Shown here piece after piece: positions 11,519 to 23,322 of a stretch of 64,000 nucleotides of DNA. The stretch is from contig NC_063172.1 of assembly GCF_023159225.1 (NCBI RefSeq), positions 47,719,068 through 47,783,067 of the forward strand, given 5' to 3'. This DNA comes from Perognathus longimembris pacificus (taxonomy: Eukaryota > Chordata > Mammalia > Rodentia > Heteromyidae). Each line of letters begins with the position of its first letter. Position 1 is the stretch's first letter. The notes beneath the pieces were generated by a model that saw only the letters and a list, made by a program, of their open reading frames with translations, did not search any database and was not told where the DNA came from. Made by a program: the position numbers and the translations under genes.

Positions 11519-12600
11519 ATGGATCAATTCTTAGAGAAGTATAAACTGCCCAAACTGAATCAAGAAGAAATAAATCAACTAAATAAACCAATAACTTACA
11601 GTGACATACAGGAAGTAATCAAGAGCCTCCCAACAAAGAGAAGCCCAGACCTGGATGAATTCACCAACGAATTCTATAAAACCTTTAGTGAGAAGCTAAT
11701 ACCAATACTCCTCAAACTCTTCCGTGAAATAGAAACAGAGAGAGAAATCCCAAACTTATTCTATGAAGCTGATATTATACTCATCCCCAAACCAAGCAAA
11801 GACCCAACAAAAAAAGAGAACTACAGACCAATATCACTAATGAACACAGACGCAAAGCTCCTCAACAAAATATTAGCTAACAGGATCCAGAAACTCATTA
11901 AGAAAATTATACATCATGACTAAGTAGACTTCATCCCACAGACACAAGATGGTTCAACATCCATAAATCGATAAATGTAATTCACCACATTAACAGAGCC
12001 AAGACCAAGAACTATATCATCATCTCAGCCAATGCCCAAAAAGCCTTTGACAAAATACAACACCCATACATGTTAATAGCCCTGGAGAGAACAGGAAGAG
12101 AGGGAACATTCTTTAAAACAATAAAAGCCATATGCAACAGACCAACTGCTAATATCATATTAAATGGGGAGAAACTAAAACCAGTCCCCCTAAACTCAGG
12201 AACAAGACAAGGATACCCACTCTCCCCACTTCTTTTCAACATAGTGTTGGAATCCCTAGCCATAGCAATGAGGCAAGAGGAGGGCATCAAAGGGATCCAC
12301 ATTGGCAAAGAAGAAATCAAACTATCCCTATTCGCAGATGACATGATCTTATATCTGAAGGACCCAAAACACTCAGTCCCCAAATTCCTACAACTAATAA
12401 ACCATTTTGGCAAAGTATCAGGATACAAAATCAATCCACAAAAGTCAGCAGCTTTTCTGCACTCCAGCAATGTACAAGCAGAAAAGGAAATTATTGTAAT
12501 AATACCATTTACAATAGCTAAAAAAAGAATAAATTACCTAACTAAATCAACCAAACTCAAGAAAAGAATGACCTACTTAGTGAAAATAATAAAATTCTAA
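11519..12600 (+). pseudogene. L1 ORF2 remnant: reverse transcriptase
   Basis: Two frames (11519-11923 and 12070-12600) cover most of the L1 reverse transcriptase. The first has [13 protein letters not shown], but the usual KSPGPDG motif has decayed to RSPDLDE. The second has [15 protein letters not shown] and the catalytic FADD motif, intact at 12331-12342. A frame change and a stop separate the pieces near 11923-12070, and the second runs out of frame near 12600. In an active L1 this domain copies L1 RNA at the nicked target. Confidence 0.93.
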
Positions 12601-12670
12601 AAAGGAAAATCAAAGAGGACACAGGAGATGGAAAGACCTCCCATGCTCATGGGTAGGCAGAATCAATATA

Positions 12671-14029
12671 GTGAAAATGGCCATATTGCCCAAAATGGTG
12701 TACAAATTCAATGCAATCCCCATCAAGGTCCCAGCTACATTTTTCACTGAAATAGAGAACGCAACCCATAAATTCATATGGAACAGCAAAAGACCTAGAA
12801 TAGCCAAAGCATTTCTAGGCAAAAGAAGCAAAACAGGAGGTATCACAATACCAGATTTCAAACTCTGTAATAGAGCCATCATAACAAAAGCAGCCTGGTA
12901 TTGGTATAAAAACAGACCTGAAGACCAATGGAATAGAATAAAAGACCCAGAAATAAAGCCGCATTATTACAGTCAGCTGATATTCAACAAAGGAGCTAAA
13001 GATATACAATGGAAAAAACATAGCCTCTTCAACTTCTGGTGCTGGGAAAACTGGGCAGCCATATGCAGAAAACTCAAAGTAGACCCTAGCATATCACTAT
13101 GCACCAAGATGAACTCAAAATGGATCAAGGACCTCAACATCAGACCTGAATCTTTGAAACTACTGAAGGACAGAGTAGGAAAGACGCTAGAACTTATAGG
13201 CACAGGTAAGAACTTCCTGAATATAGTCCCAGGGGCACAACAGATAGAGGAAAGACTCGACAACTGGTACTACTACAAAATAAAAAGTTCCTGCACAGCT
13301 AAAGACATAGCCACCAAACTAAGAAGACAGCCAGCCATATGGGAAAGGATCTTCACCAGCATAGCAACAGACAAAAACCTAATATCTGTCATCTACAGGG
13401 AACTCTAAAAGCTAACCCCCTCTAAGCCTGGTAAAAAGAGTGACTTCACAGAAGAGATAAAAATGGCAAAGAAGCATATGAGGAAATGTTCAACATCCCT
13501 GGCAGTAAAGGAAATGCAAATAAAAACAACCCTGAGATACCACCTCACTCCAGTTAGAATGGCCTATACTCTGAACTCAGGCAACAACAATTGCTGGAGG
13601 GGAAGCGGGGAAAGAGGAACCCTTCTCCACTGTTGGTGGGAGTGCAAATTAGTACAACCACTTTGGAGAACAGTATGGGGGTTCCTCAAAAAGCTCAACA
13701 TAGACCTACCCTATGACCCAACCATACCACTCCTAGGCATCTATCCTGAACAACAGTTCTCAGGATATTAAAAAGAAATCACATCCATGTTTATCGCTGC
13801 ACAATTCACAGTAGCCAAAATATGGAAACAACCCAGATGCCCCTCTACAGATGAATGGATCCAAAAAATGTGGTACCTATACACAATGGAATACTACATA
13901 GCGATTAGAAATGATAAAATATTGGTATTCACAGGGAAATTTTCAGAACTTGAACAAATAATGTTGATCAAGACAGGCCTAGAGCACAGAGAACAAAGGG
14001 GCATGGTCTCTTTGATACATGACTGTTAA
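12671..14029 (+). pseudogene. L1 ORF2 remnant: C-terminal region
   Basis: Frames 12671-13408 (245 codons), 13463-13771 and 13787-14029 cover the post-RT region. The first has [20 protein letters not shown] and KFIWNSKRPRIAK. The second has the Cys-rich motif near the end of ORF2, but the usual C-x3-C-x7-H-x4-C has become C-x3-S. The third has WIQKMWYLYTMEYY. Stops and frame changes separate all three. Confidence 0.93.
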
Positions 14030-14490
14030 GGTGTGTGTGTGGGGGGGGGCAGTAGAGACAAGGTCTGCAAAACAAAAAACTTCTTGTCAAATGGCATTTC
14101 CACAGGTTTGGGTCAGCAACCTTACATTATGTATCTAAAACCAAACAACTACTAAACATAAAAAGGTTTAAAATAGACCTATCATTGTATCACAATAGCT
14201 CAACAGGTATGTATATATGATTATATAAGACAAGGATAAGCAAGCTCTATTGTTGATGTTATATTTAAAGTTCTAGGTGAATTTCCTTTGATGTACGCCA
14301 TGTGGCTACTGTATATGATTTTGGTACACTGGGTATTTGTATGTATGCCTACCTGATCTAGGGAATGGAAAGAAAAATGAGGGTATAAGAGGTACAAGAA
14401 ATGTACTCACTGCCTTAGTATGTAACTGTACCCCTTTTGCACAACACCTTGTCAACAAAATTTTATTTATAAAAAAATGCAAAAAAAAGA

Positions 14491-16082
14491 CGCCAAAATG
14501 ACTCAGCAAACTCTATCCTACAGTCACACCTTAAAACTATCTGGTTATGTTAATAAATTTTTATTAGAATGCAAAAGTAGAATGGATTCAAATTTAACTA
14601 CAAAAAATAATGGTATTTCCTAGAGCTTGAAAGGAGAGGGAGTTGGTTTTAGTACTATGGTCCCATGAACCATTTCTCTTGATATTCATAACGTCTATTA
14701 GAGATTAACCAATAAGTAACAAATTGTTAATATTCACAAGAAAAAATTATATACTATAAAAATCATTCTTAGGTTAACAGAAATGGCATATTGATCATGG
14801 ATTCAAGAATGATCCCAGTTAAGAAAAGAACTAGAGTTGTCTAGGAATACCAAAACTCTTTCTACAAGATTCCTTCACAATTGTGATTAAAATTTGAAGT
14901 ATTCAATAACATGCAAAGAATGAAAATGAAAAAATACAAGATAACATTAGCAGATGTGTTTTAGAATGGTAAAAAGGCTCATTTAAAAAGTATCTTTGTA
15001 TTTTCAAATACAAGAAATGAAGTTTATAGTTATTCTATGAGAAAGATTTAAAAAAATATTTTTTGCTGGCCCAAGTACTATAACAGTGAATAGCAAAAGA
15101 GGAAAAGACTGTCATCTTAACTTCAATTTTACTTTCATTTATTTATGTCAGGAAGAATATTCTTCAAGTTGGAATGATGGAATTGAAGTGGTGAAGAGAA
15201 ATTAAACTACTAAAGTTGAATAGAAATGGTAAAAGTGTACTGAATTATTTCCTGGCTCAAGTACCTAATTTAGGGAATTATAGGTAAGATTAATATCAGT
15301 AATTTTGGTGGAACTATTGAAAATCAACGACCTAGCAGGAGACTAAAGAAAGGTACCAGGGATCTCGTCATTTATCCTCAGTAAAATACTTGAAGGAGTG
15401 CTAAATGCATGGATGGTTTTGAGTATTGAGAAAGGTTATAATTATTGGCAGTCAGAATGCATTCAGCTATATAAGATATAGTAGACTGTCCTCATTCCCT
15501 ATTTTTGACATAATGACCAGGTTTATATTTTAGGAAACTGATATACAAATACCTTGGGTAAAAAAAGACATTTCCCATAATCTTTTGAACATGATGGAAA
15601 GGCATGAACTGGATGGTAATAGTGATAGACTCATCACTAGTTTAATGATCTTGCTTAAGAAATATTAAATAATAAAACTAACAATGTCTTGGAGGAAAAA
15701 ACAAATACACCTCACCTTTCTGTGAATCTTTTCAATAAAAAAAATGAAATACAGGTGGTTGCAATCATAGGTTCTCTAAATTTCATGTCGCTGGTTCAGG
15801 TAACAAAGCTGCCATTTGCAATCAAGTCTGGGACTGAAATAGTAGTAGACCAAGGACAAGGGACATTTATTGAATTGACAACTGTATTTGACTATTAATT
15901 TTATGTGTAAAATTGTTGCAGTAGAGGAAAAGACTGAACTTCTTTACTGTCTACAAATGGTACTCTCAAAGCTGAAGATCCACAGATACCATAGATGATC
16001 AAATCTCTTGAACCATTATAAACTGAGAGTTGTATTGTGTATGGTATGTATCTCTCTGTGTGTGCATTCTGTCTGTGTGCCT
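14491..16082. other. No gene or repeat recognised
   Basis: AT-rich unclassified sequence. The 69-codon frame at 15689-15898 shows no motif. It has no SINE or LTR signatures and passes into a tetranucleotide repeat at its right end. Confidence 0.45.
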
Positions 16083-16341
16083 GTCTATCCATCTATCTTT
16101 ATTATAATCATCATCTACCTATAATCGATCATCTAATTATCTATTTATGTATTCTCCATCTATATTATCCATTTATGTATTCCCCATCTATTTATCTATA
16201 TTTATTTATTTATCTATTTATCTATATTTATCTATATACTCATTATTATCTATCAACTATATATCTATCCATCTCTCATCTATCTATCTGTCTATACACA
16301 TTTATCTATCATCCAGCTAGTTAGCTAGCTAGGTATAAGGG
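16083..16341. repeat. Degenerate (ATCT)n/(ATTT)n tetranucleotide repeat
   Basis: About 250 bases of CTAT, CCAT and TTTA units with many interruptions (for example ATCTATTTATCTATATTTAT), ending in AGCTAGTTAGCTAGCTAGG. The Tyr/Ile/Leu-rich frame over it is an artefact. The decay suggests an old array. Confidence 0.9.
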
Positions 16342-16483
16342 CTAAAAATTAGCTTGTAAATTTATAAGAAAGTAAATTTGGTGGTATTCAAATGTGTACA
16401 ATTGAATTAACTGAAAAATGGTAGATTCAAGGGGGGAACCTCAATAGTGTGGTGGCCTAGAAAGGCAAAGTCAAATTCAGCAA

Positions 16484-16747
16484 AATAAAACATCAGGAAG
16501 CAGGTACTCATATTCTATTACATGCTGTTCCAGGGTAGCCTTCAATGACCTGCTTTCTACAACTAGGCCCCACTTCCAGGCATCTACTACCTTCCAATAA
16601 AGCCAGAAAATTATAAAGCTATTGAGGGACAAATCTACTGAAGAGATCAGAATGTCTAGGATCCAATAGCAACTCAGAAGTTCACCAGCTAGCATCCAAG
16701 TCTTCAGAACACCTAAACTATTGAGGTACGTTCCAGGTTTAAACTAT
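16484..16747 (-). mobile_element. MaLR-type LTR remnant
   Basis: On the + strand TTCAATGACCTGCTTTCTACA, ACTAGGCCCCACTTCC and ACCTTCCAATAAAGCC follow the antisense order of ERVL-MaLR LTRs, as at 24425-24858. The right end, CGTTCCAGGTTTAAACTATG, matches the usual LTR start in antisense. It is diverged and the left end is uncertain. Confidence 0.65.
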
Positions 16748-16774
16748 GAAGAGTCTTGTTCTTTAAAATGCAGT

Positions 16775-17045
16775 TTTCGCAGTTTTTGTTTTAGATACTG
16801 GAATTCTATATAGGGTAAGTGATTTGCAAATATTTTCTTATTCTATAAATTGCATTTTCCCTCTATCAGTTCTGTCCTGTGGTATGTATATTTGAAAATT
16901 TGATATAGTTTCATTTATTAGATTTTGCTTTTATTGCATGTATATTTGGTATCATATCCATGAAGTCAGATGTAATTTCTATGAACTCTTTGCAAAGTCC
17001 TAAATCATGAGCCTTTTTTTCTTCTTTTCTAGAAGACTTACAGTT
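16775..17045 (-). mobile_element. Ancient L1 fragment (ORF2 C-terminal part)
   Basis: Antisense to an old L1 ORF2. Landmarks in order on the + strand are TTTGCAAATATTTTCTTATTCT, TTTGCTTTTATTGCATG..TTTGGTATCATATCCATGAA, and a TTCTTTTCTAGAAGACTTACAGTTTTAG end. These match the familiar old mammalian L1 pattern. It is probably the same element as 18600-19280, split by the younger L1 between. Confidence 0.75.
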
Positions 17046-17234
17046 TTAGAATTTTAATACATTTGAGTTATCTGTGGATGTACCTTTATCTCTGTTTAAA
17101 AAGAATTCTGTGTATGGCTTCAGATGCTGAGAAATACAAAGAATCTTAAATACAAAGCAGGAGATCCAAGAAGGCTGCAGAATAATTACCATCTGATTCC
17201 AAAGGCCTAAGAACCAGGGACTACATGTGCCAAT

Positions 17235-18230
17235 TCCAGTATGAAAGTTAAAAAGACTAAACATAGAGCTTCCCTATGACTCAGAAATTCTACTCCTGGC
17301 CAGGCACTAGTAGCTCATACCTGTAATATTAGCTACTCAGGAGGTTAGAAACTGAGGATGGCATTTCAAAGTAAACCCAGGCAGGAATTCTGTGAGAGTC
17401 TTATCTCCAATTAACCACCAGAAAACCGAAGTGGTGCTGTAGCTCAATGGTCGAGTGCTAGCCTTGAGCTGAAGTCCTGAGGAATAGGCCCCAGGTGCAG
17501 CTTTCAAGCCCCAAGACCAACCAAAAAGAAAAAGAGAAAACAATCCCACTTCTGAGCACTTATCCAAATGACCACAGACTAGCTTGCACTAGCTTGCCAC
17601 CAGCACAACCTTGTTCATTGTGGTATTATTTACCATAGCGAAGACATGGAATAAACCCAGATGCCCTTTAGCGGATGAGTGGATCAAGAAAATGTGCAAA
17701 CACAATGGAATTCTATATTTCTATCAGAAAAAACGGTATTGCCCCCTTCGTAAGGAAATGGAAAAAAAGGTATTAAGTGAAGTAAGAAAGATCCAAATAA
17801 ACATAGGCTGCATGGTTTCCCTCATTTATAATAACTAGAATATGTCTATAAACCTACAAGTTAATCCAATGGATGGTACAAGACAATAATTCCGTTTGCA
17901 CATGTACCATTTGCAGTTATATGTTTTGGTTTATTCTCTTTGTTCACTTTTTTATTTCTGTACTTTTTGTCTTATATATAAGTTTATCTGATTTGTAGAG
18001 AAATGAAGGGGCAAAGGTTTAACTAATTCATCAGTACTACTCACTAGGCACTATGTTGGAAATGAACTTTATAACTTGGGGAGGGGGAGGACCGATGGGA
18101 AAAAGTGGGAAAAACTGAGGGATGAAATAACAATGTTCAAAAAGAAATGCGCTCATTAACTGAATTATGTAACTGTAGCCCCTCTATACATCACCTTTGT
18201 AATAAAATCAAAATTGGAGAAAGTTAAAAG
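17235..18230 (+). mobile_element. L1 3' part, split by a SINE
   Basis: From CTTCCCTATGACTCAGAAATT (the conserved near-C-terminal ORF2 segment), interrupted by a SINE at 17302-17540, then 17541 onward with frame 17611-17838 (KTWNKPRCPLADEWIKKM). A 3'UTR ends at CCCCTCTATACATCACCTTTG and AATAAAATCAAAATTGG. ORF2 is broken. Compared with the younger L1s at 30-34 kb, its 3'UTR is a distinct variant shared with 5270-5536 and 10500-10835. Confidence 0.85.
17302..17540 (+). mobile_element. Composite SINE: B1-like left half and Geo-like right half
   Basis: The left half (CCAGGCACTAGTAGCTCATACCTGTAAT..AGCTACTCAGGAGG) is 7SL/B1-like. The centre reads TCTTATCTCCAATTAACCACCAG. The right half (AAGTGGTGCTGTAGCTC..GAGTGCTAGCCTTGAG) is the same monomer as the right half of the IDL-Geo dimers. 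It inserted into the L1 ORF2 end: flanks AATTCTACTCCTGG (left) and AATCCCACTTCTGA (right) are diverged copies of one L1 segment, an aged TSD. B1-Geo is my working label; I do not know the published name. Confidence 0.85.
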
Positions 18231-18249
18231 GCTGGTATCTAAAAAGAGC

Positions 18250-18515
18250 TGTCTTACTCTGCATCCAGAGGCTAGTAAAACTCAATGTCCCCGACTAAAA
18301 TAGCCATGAAGAAGGAGTTTCCAGTAGCTGGAAGTTTTTGCTCTATTGATGTCCATAATTGATAAAAAGAGGCCTACTCATATTGGAGCAGGCAATCTAC
18401 TTAGTCTGCTGATTCAAATGTTAATCTCTTCCAGAAACTCACTCACCTAATAATGTTTGGCTGAATGTCTGCGCATACAGTGTCCCAGTCAAGTTGACAC
18501 ATAAAATTAAAAATT
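18250..18515 (-). mobile_element. Ancient LTR-like remnant
   Basis: The phrases TCTACTTAGTCTGCTGATTCAAATGTTAATCTC, CCAGAAACTCACTCACCTAATAATGTTTGG and CAGTCAAGTTGACACATAAAATTA form a pattern found in old mammalian LTR remnants. The similar end at 50100-50180 supports it. Family, strand and left boundary are uncertain. Confidence 0.5.
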
Positions 18516-18599
18516 ACAATACCTTTCTCGTAATGTATTTGAAATAAAAATGTATGAGTCTATGATCTTTTGTATTATTTGTAATATTATTCTAGTTTT

Positions 18600-19280
18600 G
18601 AAAAATATGCTGTTGGGATGTATTGATAACATTTTGGATCTCTAGGTCATTTTGGGTACTATTTCCATATTAACTAAAATATGTCTTTGATTTCATGAAC
18701 ATGGAATGTGTTTTTGTCTTCTCAAATTTCTTTTTTTTTCTTCAGTGTTTTATAGTATTCATTACACACATCTTTAACTTCTCTGGATAACATTATTCTT
18801 AAGCATTGTTGTTTTCAAAGTTGTTATGAGAGGAAATGTTTCCTTATTTTCTTTCACTCTTCACTATCAATATGCACAATTACAATGGAGTTTATTGTAA
18901 TACAATTACTTTATTGTAATGGACATTTTTGTAATTGGAAACATTACTGAATTTACTTATTTGCTTTTATAGTTAGTTGTCTTGGTGTCTATGTGAAATC
19001 TTCAGGGTTTTCTACATATAAGAGCATGATTTCTGTAAACTAATAATTATTTCAATTTCCCTTTGCAACTTGAATGGCTTTATGATATTTCTTTGTGAAA
19101 GTTCTTGGGTAGAACCTTCAAATGTAAGGAAGCATAGTAATAGTAGGTAGACTTGACTTATTCACATCTTAGCAGGAAAAATTTTCTGGAAGATTTTAAG
19201 AAGACTGGCATTAATACATTAAATAAAATTTAGCTGACATTTCCTCTAAAGCTATTTAGTGTTGACTTAATTGGTTGGTG
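18600..19280 (-). mobile_element. Ancient L1 fragment (reverse transcriptase region)
   Basis: Antisense old L1 ORF2. On the + strand CATGAACATGGAATGTG, TTTCTTCAGTGTTTTATAGTA, TTTTCTACATATAAGAGCATGATT (the antisense of the catalytic FADD region) and TTTAGCTGACATTTCCTC follow the L1 order. It is about 30 percent diverged by eye and has no open frame. It pairs with 16775-17045 as one old element cut by later insertions. Confidence 0.75.
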
Positions 19281-19282
19281 GT

Positions 19283-19440
19283 GGTCTACTACTGGGAGCC
19301 ATGCCTCCAGCCAGGCTTTTTGCTGCTTGTTTTGGAGATGAAGCCGTTTGTACCTTTCTGTTTGGGCTGACTTTCAGCTACTATTCTCTGGTCCTTGGTC
19401 GGCTTTGTAGGTAGAATAAGAGGCATGAGCCATTAACACC
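19283..19440 (-). mobile_element. Decayed composite SINE
   Basis: On the + strand TTTTTGCTGCTTGTTTTGGAGATG, TTTGGGCTGACTTTCAGCTAC and AGAGGCATGAGCCATTAACACCTGA are the antisense of the middle and B1-like left half of the composite SINE. The right monomer is missing or unrecognisable. Confidence 0.55.
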
Positions 19441-21243
19441 TGATTTCAAGTTTTGTGGGTTTTTTTTTTTTGTTTTGTTTTGTTTTCATTTCAAGTTTCT
19501 GGCTTCAAGTTTCTTGTAAATTTACTTTGTTGATTTTGGATATCCCTTCTTTTTCCATTTATATAGTTTTAACTATAAACTTTCTTCTGAACATGATTCT
19601 TGATGTATCCTACTCATTTTATTACAATTTTTCTCCAGAGATATATTTTATAAGGCTTACTAATAAGTGAAAAATTAATTAAATAGTTAAGAAAGTCTTT
19701 ACTTCCATGACTAAAGTGCTGTCATCCCATTATACATTACACTGGTAAATTTAATTTCAACAAAATCTTTGGCTTCTGTGCATAAGCCTTTTTCACTTTA
19801 TTTATAAACTATAATTGAAAATAATAGTTTACTATTATCTTCAGACATCCACATATTTTTGATAAAGGGAAACTAAAAATTAGGATATATTAAAATACTT
19901 ATACTGAGATATAGAAATAAAAACAAAGATATAAAAAACAATGTTGATTTTAAGCTAAAAAATATAAATGTTTATTCTAACAAGCAATATGTCTCTTTAT
20001 AAACAAGATATGTTAATGTTTTAAAACACATACTGATATCATTAGTATAAATTTGTTTTTGTCACCTTCCATAACTTTTGTTTCTAGAAAATATAATCTT
20101 CTTTCATATATTAATAAGCAGTAGTGATTAGTCCTTTGCTCTTTCCATCTAAATGTGTATGGCAATTGTGTGTAGGGCAAAGAGCAATATGATCTACATA
20201 TTTCTTAAATCAAGCATAGCGATTTGGGTGATGCTTGACTTTAATGTGTATGTGTGTGCACCAGGCTCATATTGCACTATTTGCATTTATATACTTGGCC
20301 ATAAGAAACTGAGTAACCTTGGGCTAGTTATGTGCAGTTTAGGCTATGGGTGTATTCATTTGCAAAAAGGCAGAATGGGATTATATAATTTGTGTCCAAT
20401 TGGCTCTCTAGAAGCATTTATTATGATGCCTTACCCATGAACTGAACATAGTTGGTACATTTTTATTTACTACCTATGAACAGTTAGGATTTCTCAAGAG
20501 ATAATTCATCACTTTCAACTTAAACTTAATAAAGTACTCAATTACATAAAATTGGGTTTTGATTCTAAATCTATTTTCCAGATACATTTCTAACTAAATA
20601 GAGTAAGTATTTTACTTACTTTTACAGGTAAATATTCCTTTTCTTTGTTTGTAAAATATAACAATTACTTTATTTAAAAAGGTATAATTATAAAATCTAC
20701 ACTAGTGACTACTGGAAATTATTCTTTGAAGTACATTTACATATTGGTGAATTCTTGCTATAGCTTGCTCATGTGGGGATGTTATGACTTCGATTCATGA
20801 TGATTTTTATCATTAACTTCATATATATTCCTAAATTGTATAACTATAACAGTATGTAGTTTGTATATCACCAGACAATAAAGAAGAAAATTGAATTTTG
20901 TTGAAAAAGAAATGAATGCAACTAGTGTTAAAATAAGCCAGAATATGCAAAGTAAATATTGTATTCTCTCTCTCTCTTTCTCTCTCATATGCACAATCTA
21001 ATACTTTAGAATGAAAGACAAGGACATAAAATATTGTCTTTAATGTGGATATTAGAGAGAGTTAATAAAGTAAAAGATGAGAAACAGCTGAATACAGTTG
21101 CAGTATTTTGTAAACATATACGGAAATAGAACAATGAGGTCTATCAAAATGATTCTAAGAGTGAAATAACTAAAAGTGATTTTTCCAGAATTTAAAAAAA
21201 ATGAGCTTATTGACATTTAGAAAGAAATAGATTTCTCTTTATT
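19441..21243. other. No gene recognised; AT-rich
   Basis: Contains a T-run near 19460 and a short (TC)n tract at 20967-20987. The 95-codon frame at 20153-20440 has no motif. No retroelement is recognisable, although the ancient L1 to the left may continue weakly to about 19650. Confidence 0.4.
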
Positions 21244-21415
21244 CTTTCTTTTTTTTCTGGAGCCAGATTTTGAACTCTGAGCCTCTACTACTTGAACTAG
21301 ATCCTCTTTTTAGTGGTTATTTTGGAGATGGAGAAAAGTCTTCTCAGGCTGGCTTAGAACAGTGATCCTCTAACTTCAATCCCCTATGTAAGTAGGCTTA
21401 CAAACTTGAGCTAAT
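21244..21415 (-). mobile_element. Decayed composite SINE, split by an L1
   Basis: Antisense B1-Geo type: GAGCCAGATTTTGAACTCTGAG, TACTACTTGAACTAGA, AGTGGTTATTTTGGAGATGG, CAGGCTGGCTTAGAACAGTGATCCTC. Its B1-like 5' end (TTGAGCTAATAACACCAGGCTAA) resumes at 23323-23352, on the other side of the L1 at 21416-23322. Confidence 0.75.
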
Positions 21416-23322
21416 CCCAGCCAAACTCCCATTCATAGCTGAAGGTCAAATAAAAGTCTTCCACAGTAAGGAAAAACTGAAACAATATATCTCCACAAAA
21501 CCAGCTTTACAGAAAATCCTCAGAGATGTGCTACACGGGGAAAATAATCAAGATCCCAATACAGACAGAGAAATGAACCCTAAATAGTAAACATCAGATC
21601 AAGAAATGGGAAGACACAGCTTTAAACAAGATAGTGATAATGAAAGGAACAAACGATCATCTCTCAATCCTAATTCTCAACATTAATGGACTTAATTCTC
21701 CAATCAAAAGACAGAGGCTCATAAGTTGGGTCAAAAATCAAGATCCATCTTTCTGCTGCCTCCAAGAGACACATCTATCCAGCAAAAGTAAACATCTTCT
21801 AAAAGTGAAAGGCTGGAATCAAATCTATCAAGCAAATGGCCCCCATAAGCAGGCTGGAGTTGCAATCCTAGTATCAGACAAAATTGACTTCAAATTAAAA
21901 AAGGTAAGAAGAGACAAAGAAGGCTACTACATACTAGTAAAGGGATCTCTCCTACAGAAGATATAACCGTACTAAACATCTACACACCAAATGCAGGAGC
22001 ACCCAACTTAATCAAACAAACACTACTGACTCTAAAAACACTCATAGACCCAAACACATTGATAGTTGGGGACTTTAACACTCTACTATCACCTCTGGAC
22101 AGATCAACATGCCAAAAACTGAACAAAGAAACCACAGATCTTAATAATTGCATAGACCAACTAGACTTAACCGACATCTACAGAATATTCTACCCAGTAA
22201 AAACAGAATACACATTCTTCTCTGCAGCACATGGAACATTCTCCAAAATAGATCACATCTTACGGGACAGAGAAAATCTGTACAAATTCAGAAGTATCAA
22301 AACCATTCCCTGCATTCTCTCAGACCACAATGGAATAAAATTAGAGGTCAACTCAAACAGCCACCACAGAAAATCCTACACTTCATGGAGACTAAACAAC
22401 ACACTGCTGAACCATCAGTGGGTCATTGAAGAAATTAAAACGGAAATTCAAAAGTTTATGGACTTCAACCAAGTTGAGGACACAAAGTATCAGCTCCTTT
22501 GGGACACAGCAAAGGCAGTACTCAGAGAAAATTTATATCTCTGAGTGCATACATCAACAAACTGGAGAAACAACAACTCAGTAATTTAAGGAAGCACCTT
22601 AATTTTCTGGAGAGAGAACAACAAGCCAAACCCCAAGTCAATAGACGAAAGCAAATAATTAAAATCAAATCAGAATTAAATCAATTACAGATGAAAAAAA
22701 CTATTGAAAGAATCAACAAAACAAAGAGTTGGTTCTTTGAAAAAATCAACAACATAGACAGACCCCTGGCAAACCTGACCAAAAAACGAAGGCAACACAC
22801 TCAAATAAACAAGATAAGAGATGAAACAGGTAACATCACCACAGAAATAACCGAAATTCAGAAAATAAAAAGGGACTATTTTGCAAACCTTTTTGCCAAC
22901 AAATTGGAGAACTTGGAAGAAATGGATGATTTCCTAGAAAAAATTCATATCCCCAAAATCAACCATCAAGATTTAAACCTTCTAAACAGACCCATATCCA
23001 GTATTGAAATAGAAATGGCAATAAATGATCTTCCATCCAAGAAAAGCCCAGGTCCAGACGGATTCACTGCAGAATTCTACAAGGCCTTCAAAACAGAACT
23101 CACACCAATATTTCTCAAACTCTTCAATGAAATTGAAAGAGAACGTTCACTGCCAGACTCATTCTATGAAGCCAGTATAACCCTCATCCCAAAACCAGGC
23201 AGAGACTCATCACGGAAAGAGGACTACAGACCAATCTCCCTGATGAACATAGACGCAAAAATTCTCAACAAAATTCTGGCCAATTGACTTCAACAGGTCA
23301 TCAAAAAATCATACACCACGAT
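21416..23322 (+). mobile_element. L1 fragment (copy B) truncated at both ends, with TSD
   Basis: Begins in what looks like the inter-ORF region before ORF2 and stops inside the reverse transcriptase, at CATACACCACGAT. The 15-base repeat CAAACTTGAGCTAAT lies flush at 21401-21415 and 23323-23337, and both copies belong to the disrupted SINE. There is no 3'UTR and no A tail. An insertion with a TSD but no tail is unusual for L1. Internal priming or later loss of the 3' end are alternatives. Confidence 0.85.
21634..23287 (+). pseudogene. L1 ORF2 remnant: endonuclease, linker, start of RT
   Basis: 21634-21966 encodes the endonuclease N-terminus (LSILILNINGLNSPIKRQRL, then CCLQETHL with the catalytic Glu, and AGVAILVSDK). 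22059-22544 has DFNTLLSPLDR, FSKIDHILR and the catalytic SDHNGIKLE. 22499-23287 has [31 protein letters not shown] and [16 protein letters not shown]. The three pieces lie in three frames. The order of domains is normal, and the endonuclease and early RT motifs are better preserved than in copy A. Confidence 0.93.

Larger units (their letters stand above)
10836..14490 (+). mobile_element. 5'-truncated L1 (copy A), 3.6 kb
   Basis: Starts within the end of the ORF2 endonuclease domain, runs through the reverse transcriptase and the C-terminal region, and ends in a 3'UTR with TGTACTCACTGCCTTAGTATG and a short A-rich tail near 14475-14488. There is no ORF1 and no 5'UTR. ORF2 is split across frames by several indels and stops, so the copy cannot be active. 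I found no convincing TSD. Confidence 0.93.

Noticed and set aside
12671..13408. 245-codon + strand ORF as a host gene
   Set aside because: It is L1 ORF2 C-terminal sequence, in line with the other L1 pieces of the same element.
16037..16324. 95-codon Tyr/Ile/Leu-rich ORF
   Set aside because: Translation of the degenerate tetranucleotide repeat.
20153..20440. 95-codon ORF with Cys and aromatic residues
   Set aside because: No domain, poor start context and AT-rich surroundings. It is within chance for a window of this size.
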